Positions 6,747 to 13,963 of a stretch of DNA of 64,000 nt are shown here, piece after piece. The DNA is from CBDDIP01 sp965229005 (GTDB lineage: Bacteria; Actinomycetota; Acidimicrobiia; Acidimicrobiales; Ilumatobacteraceae): assembly GCA_965229005.1 (NCBI GenBank), contig CBDDIP010000002.1, positions 2,232,001-2,296,000 on the forward strand, written 5' to 3'. The notes below the pieces were generated by a model, which saw nothing but the letters and a program-made list of their open reading frames with translations, was not told the DNA's origin and did not search any database. The position numbers and the translations under genes are program-made. The first letter of the stretch is position 1. Each line of letters starts with the position of its first letter.

Positions 6747-7990
6747 TGGCGACCCGCAAGAACACGCCGGCCAAGGAGCTCAGCGACGAGGAGTGGGAGG
6801 CGTGGCGCGCGACCCGACCGTTCAGCGGATCGCACCTCATCCGCCACGTCGGCGACGACGAGACGATCTGCGGGCTGCCGTCGGAGAAGTGGGCGCACGG
6901 CCTCGCCCGCGACGCTCGCGAGAACATCGCCAGCCACAACGCGAACGTCTGCCCGAAGTGTCTGGAGCGGTGGGACGCCGAGGCCGACGACCGGCTGCCG
7001 AAGATCCCGGACCCCGAGCAGCTCGCGCTCGCCGAGCTCCACAACATCTGCGCCCACGTGATCCGCTCGGCACCCGACCTCGCCGACGTCGGCGAGCTGC
7101 GCGAGCTCCAGGCCCGCCTCGAGGCCGTCGACGCCTACGTCGCGTCGAGGACCTCGACCGGCCGAAAGGATCTCGCCAAGGCGATGCGCCACATCGAGAT
7201 CCGCGTCGGTCAACTCCTCGGCGAAGCGAAGCCGAAGGCCGGGCCCGGACGTGGCAAGAAAACCGTCGCGGACCGCGACGGTTTATCTCGCCAGGATCGG
7301 TCGCAGCTGCGCTCGATGGCGGCCAACCCCGACGTCGTCGCCGCTGTCGTCGAAGCCTCGACCGACGAGAAGCCGGCCACCCGCAACAAGGTGCTCGAAG
7401 CAATCAAGAACAAGGCCGCCGACGCGGCCCCACCCGCGCCGGCGCCGGGCGACGAGTGGTGGCGTCGCCGCGGGGCGGCCGTGTCGATGGAAGGTCGCAC
7501 GTTCGACTTCGCCGGCCTCCGCTGGGGCGTCGTCGGCAACCGCAAGGACGACCCGCACGTGCCGCACGCCGTCGAGTTCATCGTCCAGGCGATCGCCAAC
7601 GAGCAAGCCGCCACCGCCGCCACGATGCGCGAGCCCGACGTCGACCACACCGTCGAGCCGTGGCCCGGATACCGCCGGCAGGGTGTGAAGCGCATCATCC
7701 TGTGGCTCGCCGGCAAGTCGCTCGACGAGCTCGCCCACGTTGCCAACTTCGAGGCCGCCAACAGCAACCGCCGCGAGGTCATCGACGCCGTGCCGCCGCT
7801 GGACGATCGCCTTCACGGCACCAGGCCGACCGCAGTTCGGCGCCAGCGACGTCATCGAGCTCGCCGACCGCTGCACACCGACAATCGAGTCGAAGGACCT
7901 CGACGAGCACGAGCTCGTCCACCGCGGCGCCTGTCTCGGGTGTGGCTGGTTCGGACCTGCCCGCTCCGACGAGAACGACGCCGTCGCTGA
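6746..7990 (+). CDS. Phage protein with ParB-neighbour-like helical region; C-terminal part out of frame
   Basis: A CxxC zinc-like pair lies early (TICGLPS ... NVCPKCLERW). A helical region follows (LQARLEAVDAYV, AMRHIEIRVGQLLGEA, then LSRQDRSQLRSMAANPDVV and STDEKPATRNKVLEAI), of a type I recall from phage and plasmid proteins near ParB-like functions. From about 7805 the product turns into an Arg-rich out-of-frame stretch until 7990, while good coding continues one frame over (see next entry). The intact protein was probably about 510 residues. The start is the ATG at 6746 or GTG at 6743. Confidence 0.6.
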   Translation: MATRKNTPAKELSDEEWEAWRATRPFSGSHLIRHVGDDETICGLPSEKWAHGLARDARENIASHNANVCPKCLERWDAEADDRLPKIPDPEQLALAELHNICAHVIRSAPDLADVGELRELQARLEAVDAYVASRTSTGRKDLAKAMRHIEIRVGQLLGEAKPKAGPGRGKKTVADRDGLSRQDRSQLRSMAANPDVVAAVVEASTDEKPATRNKVLEAIKNKAADAAPPAPAPGDEWWRRRGAAVSMEGRTFDFAGLRWGVVGNRKDDPHVPHAVEFIVQAIANEQAATAATMREPDVDHTVEPWPGYRRQGVKRIILWLAGKSLDELAHVANFEAANSNRREVIDAVPPLDDRLHGTRPTAVRRQRRHRARRPLHTDNRVEGPRRARARPPRRLSRVWLVRTCPLRRERRRR

Positions 7991-8282
7991 CGCCCACGAT
8001 CACGCCCTGCCGCGGTGGCGCGAACTCCCGATCTCGGCCGCCCGGCCGGCGAACAGCAGCGGCTCCGACGCCAAGACGAAGGCGTGGCGCAAGTCCGTCA
8101 ACGCCCATCGCGACGGGTTCACCGAGGAGTACCTCCTCGGCTGGGGCGGACCCGTGCTCACCATCCGCACCGGGTTCGGCACCCGCTCGCACTACCTCGG
8201 ATCCGGCGATGGCTACGACATCTGCGCCAACGACCACCTCCCGACCACCCCCGACAACCAACACGAGGAGCAACCGTCATGA
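7740..8282 (+). CDS. C-terminal part of the frameshifted phage protein, zinc-like motif
   Basis: This frame has no usable start before it becomes protein-like at about 7805 (WTIAFTAPGRPQFGASDVIE). It carries HRGACLGCGWFGPARSDEN, then AVADAHDHALPRWREL, a C-x2-C ... H-D-H arrangement I associate with small proteins of actinobacterial mobile elements (DUF6349-like, from memory). It is best read as the end of the gene starting at 6746, joined by a +1 shift near 7800. It ends in an ATGA overlap with the next gene, so it is translated or was until recently. Confidence 0.5.
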   Translation: MPTSRPPTATAARSSTPCRRWTIAFTAPGRPQFGASDVIELADRCTPTIESKDLDEHELVHRGACLGCGWFGPARSDENDAVADAHDHALPRWRELPISAARPANSSGSDAKTKAWRKSVNAHRDGFTEEYLLGWGGPVLTIRTGFGTRSHYLGSGDGYDICANDHLPTTPDNQHEEQPS

Positions 8283-8884
8283 CCGACACACTGACCACCG
8301 CCATCGACGAGCTCGACGCCGAGCTCGCCACCAACGACGCCGCCGCCGCAGCGTGGGACGAACGCCGCCCGCGAGTCGTCGACGCCATCGTCGCACTGCG
8401 CAACCTCACCACACCCGCGTCGCCCGGGTTCACCGACGAGCAGGTCGCCGGAGCGTTCGGCGTCACTCTCGCCGACGTCGGGCTGGCCGACCCGCCGACC
8501 TCGCCGCCGCCGCCGGCCTCGACGACCCTGCGCGCGCAGCTCGACGCCCCGTCGCCGGCGACAGGTGTGCCGCTCGAGTGCGAAGTGCCCGGCTGTGGAA
8601 AGCGGTTCAACTCGGCGCACGGATTACTCGTGCACACGAGCCGCCTCCACAAGACGACGGCATCAGTTGAGCCGGGGGGGGGTCTGCCGGATCCGGCACC
8701 CGCCGGCGAGCCGTCGCCGGTTGCGGCCGCCGACGCCAACGAGGAGCTCGTGCTCGCTTGCAACTCGTGCTCTCTGGTCCTGCCCGCGAACGCGCTGGCG
8801 GACATGCGCCGGCACACGAAGGCGCTCCACCTCCGGTCGCCCGAGGACTCCGAGCGCACCCCGATCCGTCGCGGCGACGCCTGA
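8279..8884 (+). CDS. Protein with two C2H2-type zinc fingers (201 aa)
   Basis: A good ribosome-binding site (gaggag, 6 nt before the ATG). The N-terminal half is helical (IDELDAELATNDAAAAAW). The second half has two separated fingers: one with C-x4-C-x12-H-x4-H (CEVPGCGKRF then NSAHGLLVHTSRLH), one with C-x2-C-x14-H-x4-H (CNSCSLVLP then MRRHTKALH). Between them is a run of nine G bases. The arrangement resembles eukaryotic-type nucleic-acid-binding fingers. Such fingers are uncommon but known in phages. A regulatory or DNA-handling role is inferred. Confidence 0.65.
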   Translation: MTDTLTTAIDELDAELATNDAAAAAWDERRPRVVDAIVALRNLTTPASPGFTDEQVAGAFGVTLADVGLADPPTSPPPPASTTLRAQLDAPSPATGVPLECEVPGCGKRFNSAHGLLVHTSRLHKTTASVEPGGGLPDPAPAGEPSPVAAADANEELVLACNSCSLVLPANALADMRRHTKALHLRSPEDSERTPIRRGDA

Positions 8885-8919
8885 CCCGCTGACCCCTCCA
8901 GCTCAACCGTGCGGACACC

Positions 8920-9531
8920 ATGACCCTGCTCACCATCGCGCCCGACGACGGGCCGCCGTTCACGATCGACACGTCGTTCGCGAACTGGTCGCGCCGCCGC
9001 GCCAGGATCGAGGCGATGCTCTTCCGCGTCTCGTACTGGGTCGCGCGCGACGGTTGGGCCGACGACGCAGCGTGCACCGGCATGCCCACTCGCCCGTGGT
9101 ACGTGTACGACCCGCGCGCCCGAGAGATCTGCGAGGGCTGCCCGGTCCGGCTGGACTGCCTGACCGCGACGTTGCACCGCGAGGTCTACTCGGACCCCTC
9201 GACGATCTTCGGCTACGTCGCCGTGCCGGCGAGGTTCCGCCGCCGGTTCATCGCTCACGTCCACGCGACGATCGGCGAGCCCGTCACCGTCAAGCAACGC
9301 GCCCGCAAGGCGGTCTGCGGCACCGACAGCGGCTACTACCGCCACCGCCGCAACGCCGAGGACCCGTGCGACCCCTGCAAAGCCGGCCACGCCGCCGCAG
9401 AGGCCGAACGGGTGGCCCGACGTGCCACCGTGACCGTCGACGCCGCCCTGTGGGGCCAGGAGCGCCGCTACACGCCCGTCCAGGTGCAGCTCGGCCTCCA
9501 AACGCTGACCATGCCGCTGGCGGCCGTATGA
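8920..9531 (+). CDS. WhiB-like [4Fe-4S] transcription factor, phage-encoded, with extra Cys motif
   Basis: The cysteine pattern of WhiB proteins is present: C52, then C71-x2-C74-x5-C80 in ICEGCPVRLDC, preceded by WADDAACTG and followed by a turn IFGYV in place of the usual GVWGG. WhiB proteins bind an iron-sulfur cluster and sigma factor region 4. Phage versions can mimic host regulators. A second motif, C133-GTDSGYYRHRR then C150-x2-C153, follows and matches a common small actinophage zinc motif. The ATG at 8920 lacks a clear ribosome-binding site, and the 3' end overlaps the next ATG. Confidence 0.8.
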   Translation: MTLLTIAPDDGPPFTIDTSFANWSRRRARIEAMLFRVSYWVARDGWADDAACTGMPTRPWYVYDPRAREICEGCPVRLDCLTATLHREVYSDPSTIFGYVAVPARFRRRFIAHVHATIGEPVTVKQRARKAVCGTDSGYYRHRRNAEDPCDPCKAGHAAAEAERVARRATVTVDAALWGQERRYTPVQVQLGLQTLTMPLAAV

Positions 9532-10454
9532 CGAAGTCCGAACCGGTCCGCCAGATCGACGGGAACACCCGCGTCTGGTTGAAGATCCACAACTCGCGCA
9601 AGCCGCAGCTCGACGGGCTCTCGTTCGACGCCGCCGGCGTGTGGATCCACCTCGCGATCTACTGCACGGCGAAGGGCAACGGCGGCTCGATCCCGCTCTC
9701 GAAGATCCCGGTGGCCATCGGCCGCAAGATCTCAGGCAAGCGCCTCGAGGCCGCCCTCGCCGAGCTCGCCGAAGAGGTGCCGCCGATGATCGTGCTGACG
9801 CCGACGACGTTGGAGATGGACGACGTCTTCAAGGTCGACAACCCGTCGCCCGAGGAGTTCGCCGACCCGATCCGTCGGTGGAAGCGCAAACGCAACCGCG
9901 ACTTCTGGCACATGGATCGCCTCCAGGAGGCGGTCCGCAAACGCGACCGCGAGCTCTGCCGGTACTGCGGCGTCCGGGTCGATTGGCGCGAGGGCGCGAA
10001 GTTCCGACCGCACGTCGCCGGCACCTACGACCACGTCGACCCGATGGGTGACAACACGTTCGAGAACATTGTCGTGGCTTGCCACCGATGCAACATCGTC
10101 CTCAAGAAGGAACGCACCCCGGAGCAGGCTGGCATGCCGCTGCTGCGCCCGGGCACGACAGCAGCTGATGTTGCTCGTGCCTCGGCCAGTGCCGCATCCA
10201 CAGCGCCGAGCGCCCTTCCCGACACATCGCATCCGCCCGACGATGACGGACCGGTCGCCGGACCGGTGCCGGACCGAGCGCAGACCGGGGTCACGCATGC
10301 ACGTGCGCGCACGCGAACGGACGTGCGCGACTCGCCACGAAACGGACCGGAGCCGGACCGGAGCGCAGCGCACCGCGGTGCAGCTGTACTCACCGCACCC
10401 GCCTCCGAGCCCGATCTGCCACCCCCGCACAACGACGACGATTGGAGACCCTGA
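9528..10454 (+). CDS. Replication-initiator-like protein with HNH endonuclease domain
   Basis: A 308-residue protein. Residues about 15-110 (VWLKIHNSRKPQLDGLSFD, AAGVWIHLAIYC) resemble the N-terminal winged-helix part of phage replisome organisers. Residues 140-195 are a clear HNH nuclease: C144-x2-C147, D168-H169 in YDHVDPMGDN, then NIVVACHRCN with C185-x2-C188. The last 110 residues are Pro/Arg/Asp-rich and probably disordered. It may nick or open the phage origin, or be a replication gene carrying a nuclease module. ATGA overlap with the WhiB-like gene. Confidence 0.7.
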   Translation: MTKSEPVRQIDGNTRVWLKIHNSRKPQLDGLSFDAAGVWIHLAIYCTAKGNGGSIPLSKIPVAIGRKISGKRLEAALAELAEEVPPMIVLTPTTLEMDDVFKVDNPSPEEFADPIRRWKRKRNRDFWHMDRLQEAVRKRDRELCRYCGVRVDWREGAKFRPHVAGTYDHVDPMGDNTFENIVVACHRCNIVLKKERTPEQAGMPLLRPGTTAADVARASASAASTAPSALPDTSHPPDDDGPVAGPVPDRAQTGVTHARARTRTDVRDSPRNGPEPDRSAAHRGAAVLTAPASEPDLPPPHNDDDWRP

Positions 10455-11249
10455 ATGCCGTCGATCGAGCAACAGGTCATCGCAGCAGAGAAAGACATCG
10501 CCGAGTCACGCGGTTGGATCTTCCGTGCAGCCCGCAACCTCCGCGAGCTCCAACCCGGCTTCTCGTCGACGACCCCCGGCAACGGCTCACCGGGGGGTGG
10601 CAGCTCAGTCACGATCGGCTCGTCGGTTGAACGTGCTGCGCTCGCCAGCACCGGCGAACCGGACCCTGCGGTGTGGGCGCTCGAGCAACTGACGAAGGTC
10701 GCCGCTCGCATCGCCGCCGATGCTCACTTCCTCCGATCGCTGGCGACGACGTTCGGCTACCCGACGCCCGGCGATCGTGACCCGAACCCAGCGAACCGTG
10801 GCCGGGCGACCGAGAGCGTCTCGAACGCCATGCGTTGGTGCTGGAACTGCGAGCGGCTTCGTGACGACGAAGGTCGAGCGCATGCGTGTCTCGTCTACCG
10901 GACGGTGGAGGTGGCGAAGCCGGCGCCGGCGGGCAACAACACGGCGAAAGCGCTCGAGCCGGTGACGATCGGCCTGTGTCGCTTCTGCTACGACCACCGT
11001 GACCCGATCACGAACGACCCGCCCGAGCTCCACCTCGTCGAGCTCCACCACAACGGTTGGACCGTCACGACTGCGATCGCCAAGAACCTCCGCAAGCGTG
11101 AGGCCGAGCAACCAACGCTCGACCAGGCCGAGGCCGATCGCCTCGAGCGCATCGCAGCGATGCGGCCGCCGCCCGAGGACGAGACCAAGAAGGAAGCCAA
11201 GAAGCGAGCAGCGATCCGTGCGCAGCGTCGACGTCGAGTCAGCACGTGA
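10455..11249 (+). CDS. Hypothetical phage protein with CxxC pairs (264 aa)
   Basis: A 264-residue protein directly following the previous stop. Residues about 128-180 contain WCWNCERLRDDEGRAHAC and LCRFCYDHRDP, likely one zinc site. The C-terminal 50 residues are a highly charged helix (EDETKKEAKKRAAIRAQRR). No known family is recognised. Position next to the replication-type gene suggests DNA metabolism. Confidence 0.6.
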   Translation: MPSIEQQVIAAEKDIAESRGWIFRAARNLRELQPGFSSTTPGNGSPGGGSSVTIGSSVERAALASTGEPDPAVWALEQLTKVAARIAADAHFLRSLATTFGYPTPGDRDPNPANRGRATESVSNAMRWCWNCERLRDDEGRAHACLVYRTVEVAKPAPAGNNTAKALEPVTIGLCRFCYDHRDPITNDPPELHLVELHHNGWTVTTAIAKNLRKREAEQPTLDQAEADRLERIAAMRPPPEDETKKEAKKRAAIRAQRRRRVST

Positions 11250-11530
11250 GCTTCGATCTCGTCGTGCCGCCAGCGTTGCCCGGGCCGTTGTCGGACATCG
11301 ACGAGATGGCCGAGTGGTTGATCGATCACGTCCACCACGTCGACCACCTCCGTCGAAGGAAGGGCGTGCGCGGATGGACGTTGCGGGTGTGGGTACGCAA
11401 GTGGAGCGAGGACTACTCCGGTGTCACGTTCGCCGGCGACACGATCGAGGCCGTCCTCGGCGCAGCAGTGGAGCACGTGATCGAGCAGCGTCGTTCGCAA
11501 CGAGAAGCCGCCTACATCCCAGCGCCCTGA
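11246..11530 (+). CDS. Hypothetical phage protein (94 aa)
   Basis: A 94-residue protein with GTG in a GTGA overlap. It contains a histidine-rich segment (LIDHVHHVDHLRRRKGVRG) and an alpha/beta remainder (WTLRVWVRKWSEDYSGVTF). It is the last gene of the rightward early block; a convergent small gene follows. Confidence 0.55.
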   Translation: MSFDLVVPPALPGPLSDIDEMAEWLIDHVHHVDHLRRRKGVRGWTLRVWVRKWSEDYSGVTFAGDTIEAVLGAAVEHVIEQRRSQREAAYIPAP

Positions 11531-11533
11531 GGA

Positions 11534-11785
11534 TCAGCTCTCGTCGAGCTCGAGCCAGATGCGCAGATGGGAGTCCTGGCCGTGGCCGATCGTGGCCGAG
11601 AACGCCTTGGCGTCTCGCTCGCCGGCGTCGAAGTCGTCGTGACGGAGCCGGCGCTCCTGGACGACGACCACATAGGCGTCGTCCGGCAGGTTTGCCTCGG
11701 CGATGAACTGCTTGAGCATCCCGACGGTGAGCGGTTCCATGGCGGTCGAGACTAGTTGTGCGATCTGCACGGCGGTGACGTGCAT
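11534..11785 (-). CDS. Small leftward hypothetical protein (83 aa)
   Basis: An ordinary protein-like frame on the minus strand within the rightward region: MHVTAVQIAQLV, then LTVGMLKQFIAEANLPDDAY, VVVVQERRLRHDDFD, and HLRIWLELDES. The amino-acid mix is balanced, unlike the Arg/Pro-rich antisense shadows around it. It fills a stretch with no rightward gene. The 3' end lies 3 bp from the convergent gene end at 11530. Start ATG at 11785; ATG at 11740 is possible. Function is unknown. Confidence 0.5.
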   Translation of the reverse strand: MHVTAVQIAQLVSTAMEPLTVGMLKQFIAEANLPDDAYVVVVQERRLRHDDFDAGERDAKAFSATIGHGQDSHLRIWLELDES

Positions 11786-11801
11786 CTTCGGTGACGCGTG
11801 G

Positions 11802-11849
11802 TATCTTCTCGATTGGCTTGGCCGCTGTGTCCCCTCGGGACCGGCGGCC
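11802..11849 (+). promoter_or_regulatory. Candidate late promoter and 5' stem-loop
   Basis: A -10-like tatctt (11802-11807) is followed by a bipartite hairpin: ggccgc (11820-11825) with gcggcc (11844-11849), enclosing gtccc (11829-11833) and gggac (11837-11841). A strong ribosome-binding site (gggaggtgat) and the ATG at 11874 follow. It sits where transcription of the virion region would begin. The hairpin could instead be a terminator or attenuator. No clear -35 is seen. Confidence 0.4.
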
Positions 11850-11873
11850 GTTGTCGTTCTCGGGAGGTGATGC

Positions 11874-12401
11874 ATGGCGAGTATCCCCACCGCGACGGCC
11901 GGCTCTGTGCTGACCGCTGCGTACGTCAACCTCATCGGTTCGGCGGTCAACTCGCTGTTGCCCGGTGGCAACCAGGTGCAGTGCAAGGCGGCGAAGTTCG
12001 CCACGCAATCGCTGACGAACGTGACGTTCACGAAGGTCTCGATGCCATCCGAGTACGGCGACGCCCAGGGCTTCCACGACACGGCGGTGAACAACTCTCG
12101 GCTCACGGTGCCGGCCGGTCTGGCCGGCTGCTACCTGTGGGGCTATCAGCTCGTGTTCGCCGCCGGCGGCGCAGCTGGCTACCGCACGGCGTTCCTCGAC
12201 TTCAACAACGATGGCGTGCGGCGTGCGTGGCAGGGGCAGGTCTCGAACGGGAACGTCACGCTCGCTGCGTGCGAGGTGATCAACGCCAACGCCGGCGACT
12301 ACGTCGAGCTGAACGCATACCAGGACTCGGGCGGTGCGCTCAACTGTGGCGACGCCGTGCAGGGTTCGCTGCTGTGGTGCGTGCGGCTCGGCCCGCTCTG
12401 A
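11874..12401 (+). CDS. Virion-associated protein with C1q/jelly-roll-like domain (175 aa)
   Basis: The N-terminus (TATAGSVLTAAYVNLIGSAVN) and the following beta-rich domain (ATQSLTNVTFTKV, NSRLTVPAGLAGCYLWGYQL, GYRTAFLDFNND, NAGDYVELNAYQDSGG) match phage C1q-like receptor-binding or decoration proteins, where the GDYVEL...YQDSGG ending is typical. Very good ribosome-binding site (gggaggtgat). Unusually, it stands before the terminase genes rather than with the tail genes. Function as a surface or fibre protein is inferred. Confidence 0.65.
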   Translation: MASIPTATAGSVLTAAYVNLIGSAVNSLLPGGNQVQCKAAKFATQSLTNVTFTKVSMPSEYGDAQGFHDTAVNNSRLTVPAGLAGCYLWGYQLVFAAGGAAGYRTAFLDFNNDGVRRAWQGQVSNGNVTLAACEVINANAGDYVELNAYQDSGGALNCGDAVQGSLLWCVRLGPL

Positions 12402-12404
12402 CCG

Positions 12405-12722
12405 GTGCCTCGCAAGCCGGTGGCCCGGTGTGGTGCGTTCGGTCAGTGCGGCAACTTCAAGCCGTGTCCGTTGCACGGCCGGCGCTCGAGCTCGGCTCAG
12501 CGAGGGTACGACGCAACGTATCGACGTGAGCGTGCCGACCAGCTCGCACAGGATCCGTGGTGCTACTGGCATCGGCAGCGCGGCGAGTTCGTGAGGGCAA
12601 CCACCGCTGATCACGTGCCCCCGTTGAGCGACTTCCCCGACCCGCAGCAATGGTCGGGTGTCCTCGTCTCCAGCTGCGGCCCGTGCAACATCGGGCGCAG
12701 CAATCGTGACCGCACGGCGTGA
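12405..12722 (+). CDS. HNH endonuclease near terminase (105 aa)
   Basis: A 105-residue HNH protein: N-terminal Cys residues (RCGAFGQCGNFKPCPLHGR), then TTADHVPPLSDF (the DH of HNH) and LVSSCGPCNIGRSNRD (the C-x2-C and N part). HNH proteins next to terminase genes often assist genome packaging in HK97-type phages by a nicking activity. GTG start 3 bp after the preceding stop. Confidence 0.8.
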   Translation: MPRKPVARCGAFGQCGNFKPCPLHGRRSSSAQRGYDATYRRERADQLAQDPWCYWHRQRGEFVRATTADHVPPLSDFPDPQQWSGVLVSSCGPCNIGRSNRDRTA

Positions 12723-12782
12723 GATTCGACGGCTGATCTCACACACGCAATGACCTGGCCTGCCTCGCGTTTGTGCAGGTCA
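12719..12782. repeat. Two adjacent inverted repeats between HNH genes
   Basis: gtgagat and atctcac form 7-bp arms around a 10-nt loop (12719-12742), and tgacctg (12751-12757) pairs with caggtca (12776-12782). They lie in the 144-bp gap between the two HNH genes, the only sizeable gap before the terminase. They could be a weak terminator, a protein-binding site or part of cos. No T tract follows. Confidence 0.4.
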
Positions 12783-12866
12783 GAGGGGTCGCCGGAACCT
12801 CGGCCAGGTCGCGGCGAATCGGTCGAATTGTTGACAGTTTTCTTGACGCCGGAGGGTGGTCGAACC

Positions 12867-13493
12867 GTGCACGTCGTTCACACTTCAGCGCCGCTCGACG
12901 AAATCGAACGGCGCCTTCGAGCTGGTCAGCCAGCACGGCAGATCGCCGAGCAGCTGCACGTCGGGAAGACGACGGTCTACCGAGTCCGCACCGAGCGCGG
13001 CGTCCCTCGACCCGATCGGTTCTGGTCGCATGTCGCCGTCGCCGCCGCCGACGAGTGCTGGCTGTGGACCGGCGAGCTATGGCCCAACGGCTACGGCATC
13101 TTCGTGCTGCCGCGATCGGGCGGCCGACGGATCGGTGCACATCGACACTCGCTCCAGCTGGCGCTCGGCCACGAGCTCGCCGGCGAGGAGATGGCCTGCC
13201 ACCGCTGCGACAACCCACCGTGCTGCAACCCGGCCCACCTGTTCGCCGGCACCAAGAGCGACAACACGCAGGACGCCATCGCCAAGGGGCGCTTCACCCA
13301 GATGCATCGACGAGCGCTCGACGACGACCAGCTGCGCAGCGTGCGCCAGCGGATCCGAAAGGGCGAACCACTCGCTCTCATCGCACCCGACTTCGGCGTC
13401 ACCGTCGACGTCATCCAAAGGGTCCGGCGTGCAATGGCCACCGGACCACACCAGCTGCCTCGGCAGCATCGGATGCACAAGGCCAACCGATGA
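12867..13493 (+). CDS. HNH homing-type endonuclease with N-terminal HTH (208 aa)
   Basis: An N-terminal helix-turn-helix (ERRLRAGQPARQIAEQL, GKTTVYRVRTERGV) is followed by an HNH_3-type nuclease: DECWLWTGELWPNGYG, then HRHSLQLALG, MACHRCDNPPCCNPAHLF and GTKSDNTQDAIAKGR. A second HTH-like end (LALIAPDFGVTVDVIQRV) follows. This layout is typical of free-standing homing endonucleases. The GTG at 12867 with ggaggg upstream is preferred to the track-length start at 12750, which would run through the inverted repeats. ATGA overlap with the terminase small subunit. Confidence 0.75.
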   Translation: MHVVHTSAPLDEIERRLRAGQPARQIAEQLHVGKTTVYRVRTERGVPRPDRFWSHVAVAAADECWLWTGELWPNGYGIFVLPRSGGRRIGAHRHSLQLALGHELAGEEMACHRCDNPPCCNPAHLFAGTKSDNTQDAIAKGRFTQMHRRALDDDQLRSVRQRIRKGEPLALIAPDFGVTVDVIQRVRRAMATGPHQLPRQHRMHKANR

Positions 13494-13963
13494 CCGGCAG
13501 CCGCGGCCGAGTGTCGATGTCCGACGCTGAGCGCGAGCGGAAGGGCGCCCACCCCGGGCGTTCGTCGACGAAGTCGGGCCGCAAGGCGATCAAGCTCCCG
13601 CCGGCGGCACCGCACATGCCGGAGGATCTGGACGACGAGGCGGTTGCCGAGTGGGCGCGCGTCGTGCCGTTGCTTCACGAGCGAGGGCTTCTGTCGGAGG
13701 TCGATCGAGCGGTGGCGGCGTCGTACTGCCGGGCGTGGTCGCACGCCTGCGCAGCAGAAAAGCAACTGACGGAGGACGGGTTCACCCAGACCGACAAGAA
13801 CGGCGACGTCCGCAAGAACCCGGTGTGGCAGATCTGGCGCGAGTCAACGACGCTCGCCGCGGTGCTCGGCAAGGAGCTGTTGCTGACGCCGTCGGCCCGG
13901 TTGCGCGCGTCGATGCCCGAGGGAGATGGCGATGGCGCAGAGGGCGCGAGCATCCTCGATTGA
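13490..13963 (+). CDS. Terminase small subunit, P27 family
   Basis: A 157-residue protein with the P27-type pattern: GRKAIKLPPAAPHMPEDLD, EWARVVPLLHERGLLSEVDRA (about residues 50-70), YCRAWSHACAAEKQL, GFTQTDKNGDVRKNPVWQIW, and a C-terminal PSARLRASMP. It recognises phage DNA ends for packaging with the large subunit, whose gene overlaps it by 32 bp. The ATG at 13490 lies in an ATGA overlap with the HNH gene. Confidence 0.85.
   Translation: MTGSRGRVSMSDAERERKGAHPGRSSTKSGRKAIKLPPAAPHMPEDLDDEAVAEWARVVPLLHERGLLSEVDRAVAASYCRAWSHACAAEKQLTEDGFTQTDKNGDVRKNPVWQIWRESTTLAAVLGKELLLTPSARLRASMPEGDGDGAEGASILD

Noticed and set aside
8672..8690. Run of nine G as a programmed frameshift site
   Set aside because: The zinc-finger frame continues in register on both sides (second finger intact), so no shift is needed.
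11798..12529. 243-codon ORF overlapping the C1q-like gene in another frame
   Set aside because: Arg/Gly-rich shadow. The 11874 frame has a strong ribosome-binding site and a recognisable beta-domain.
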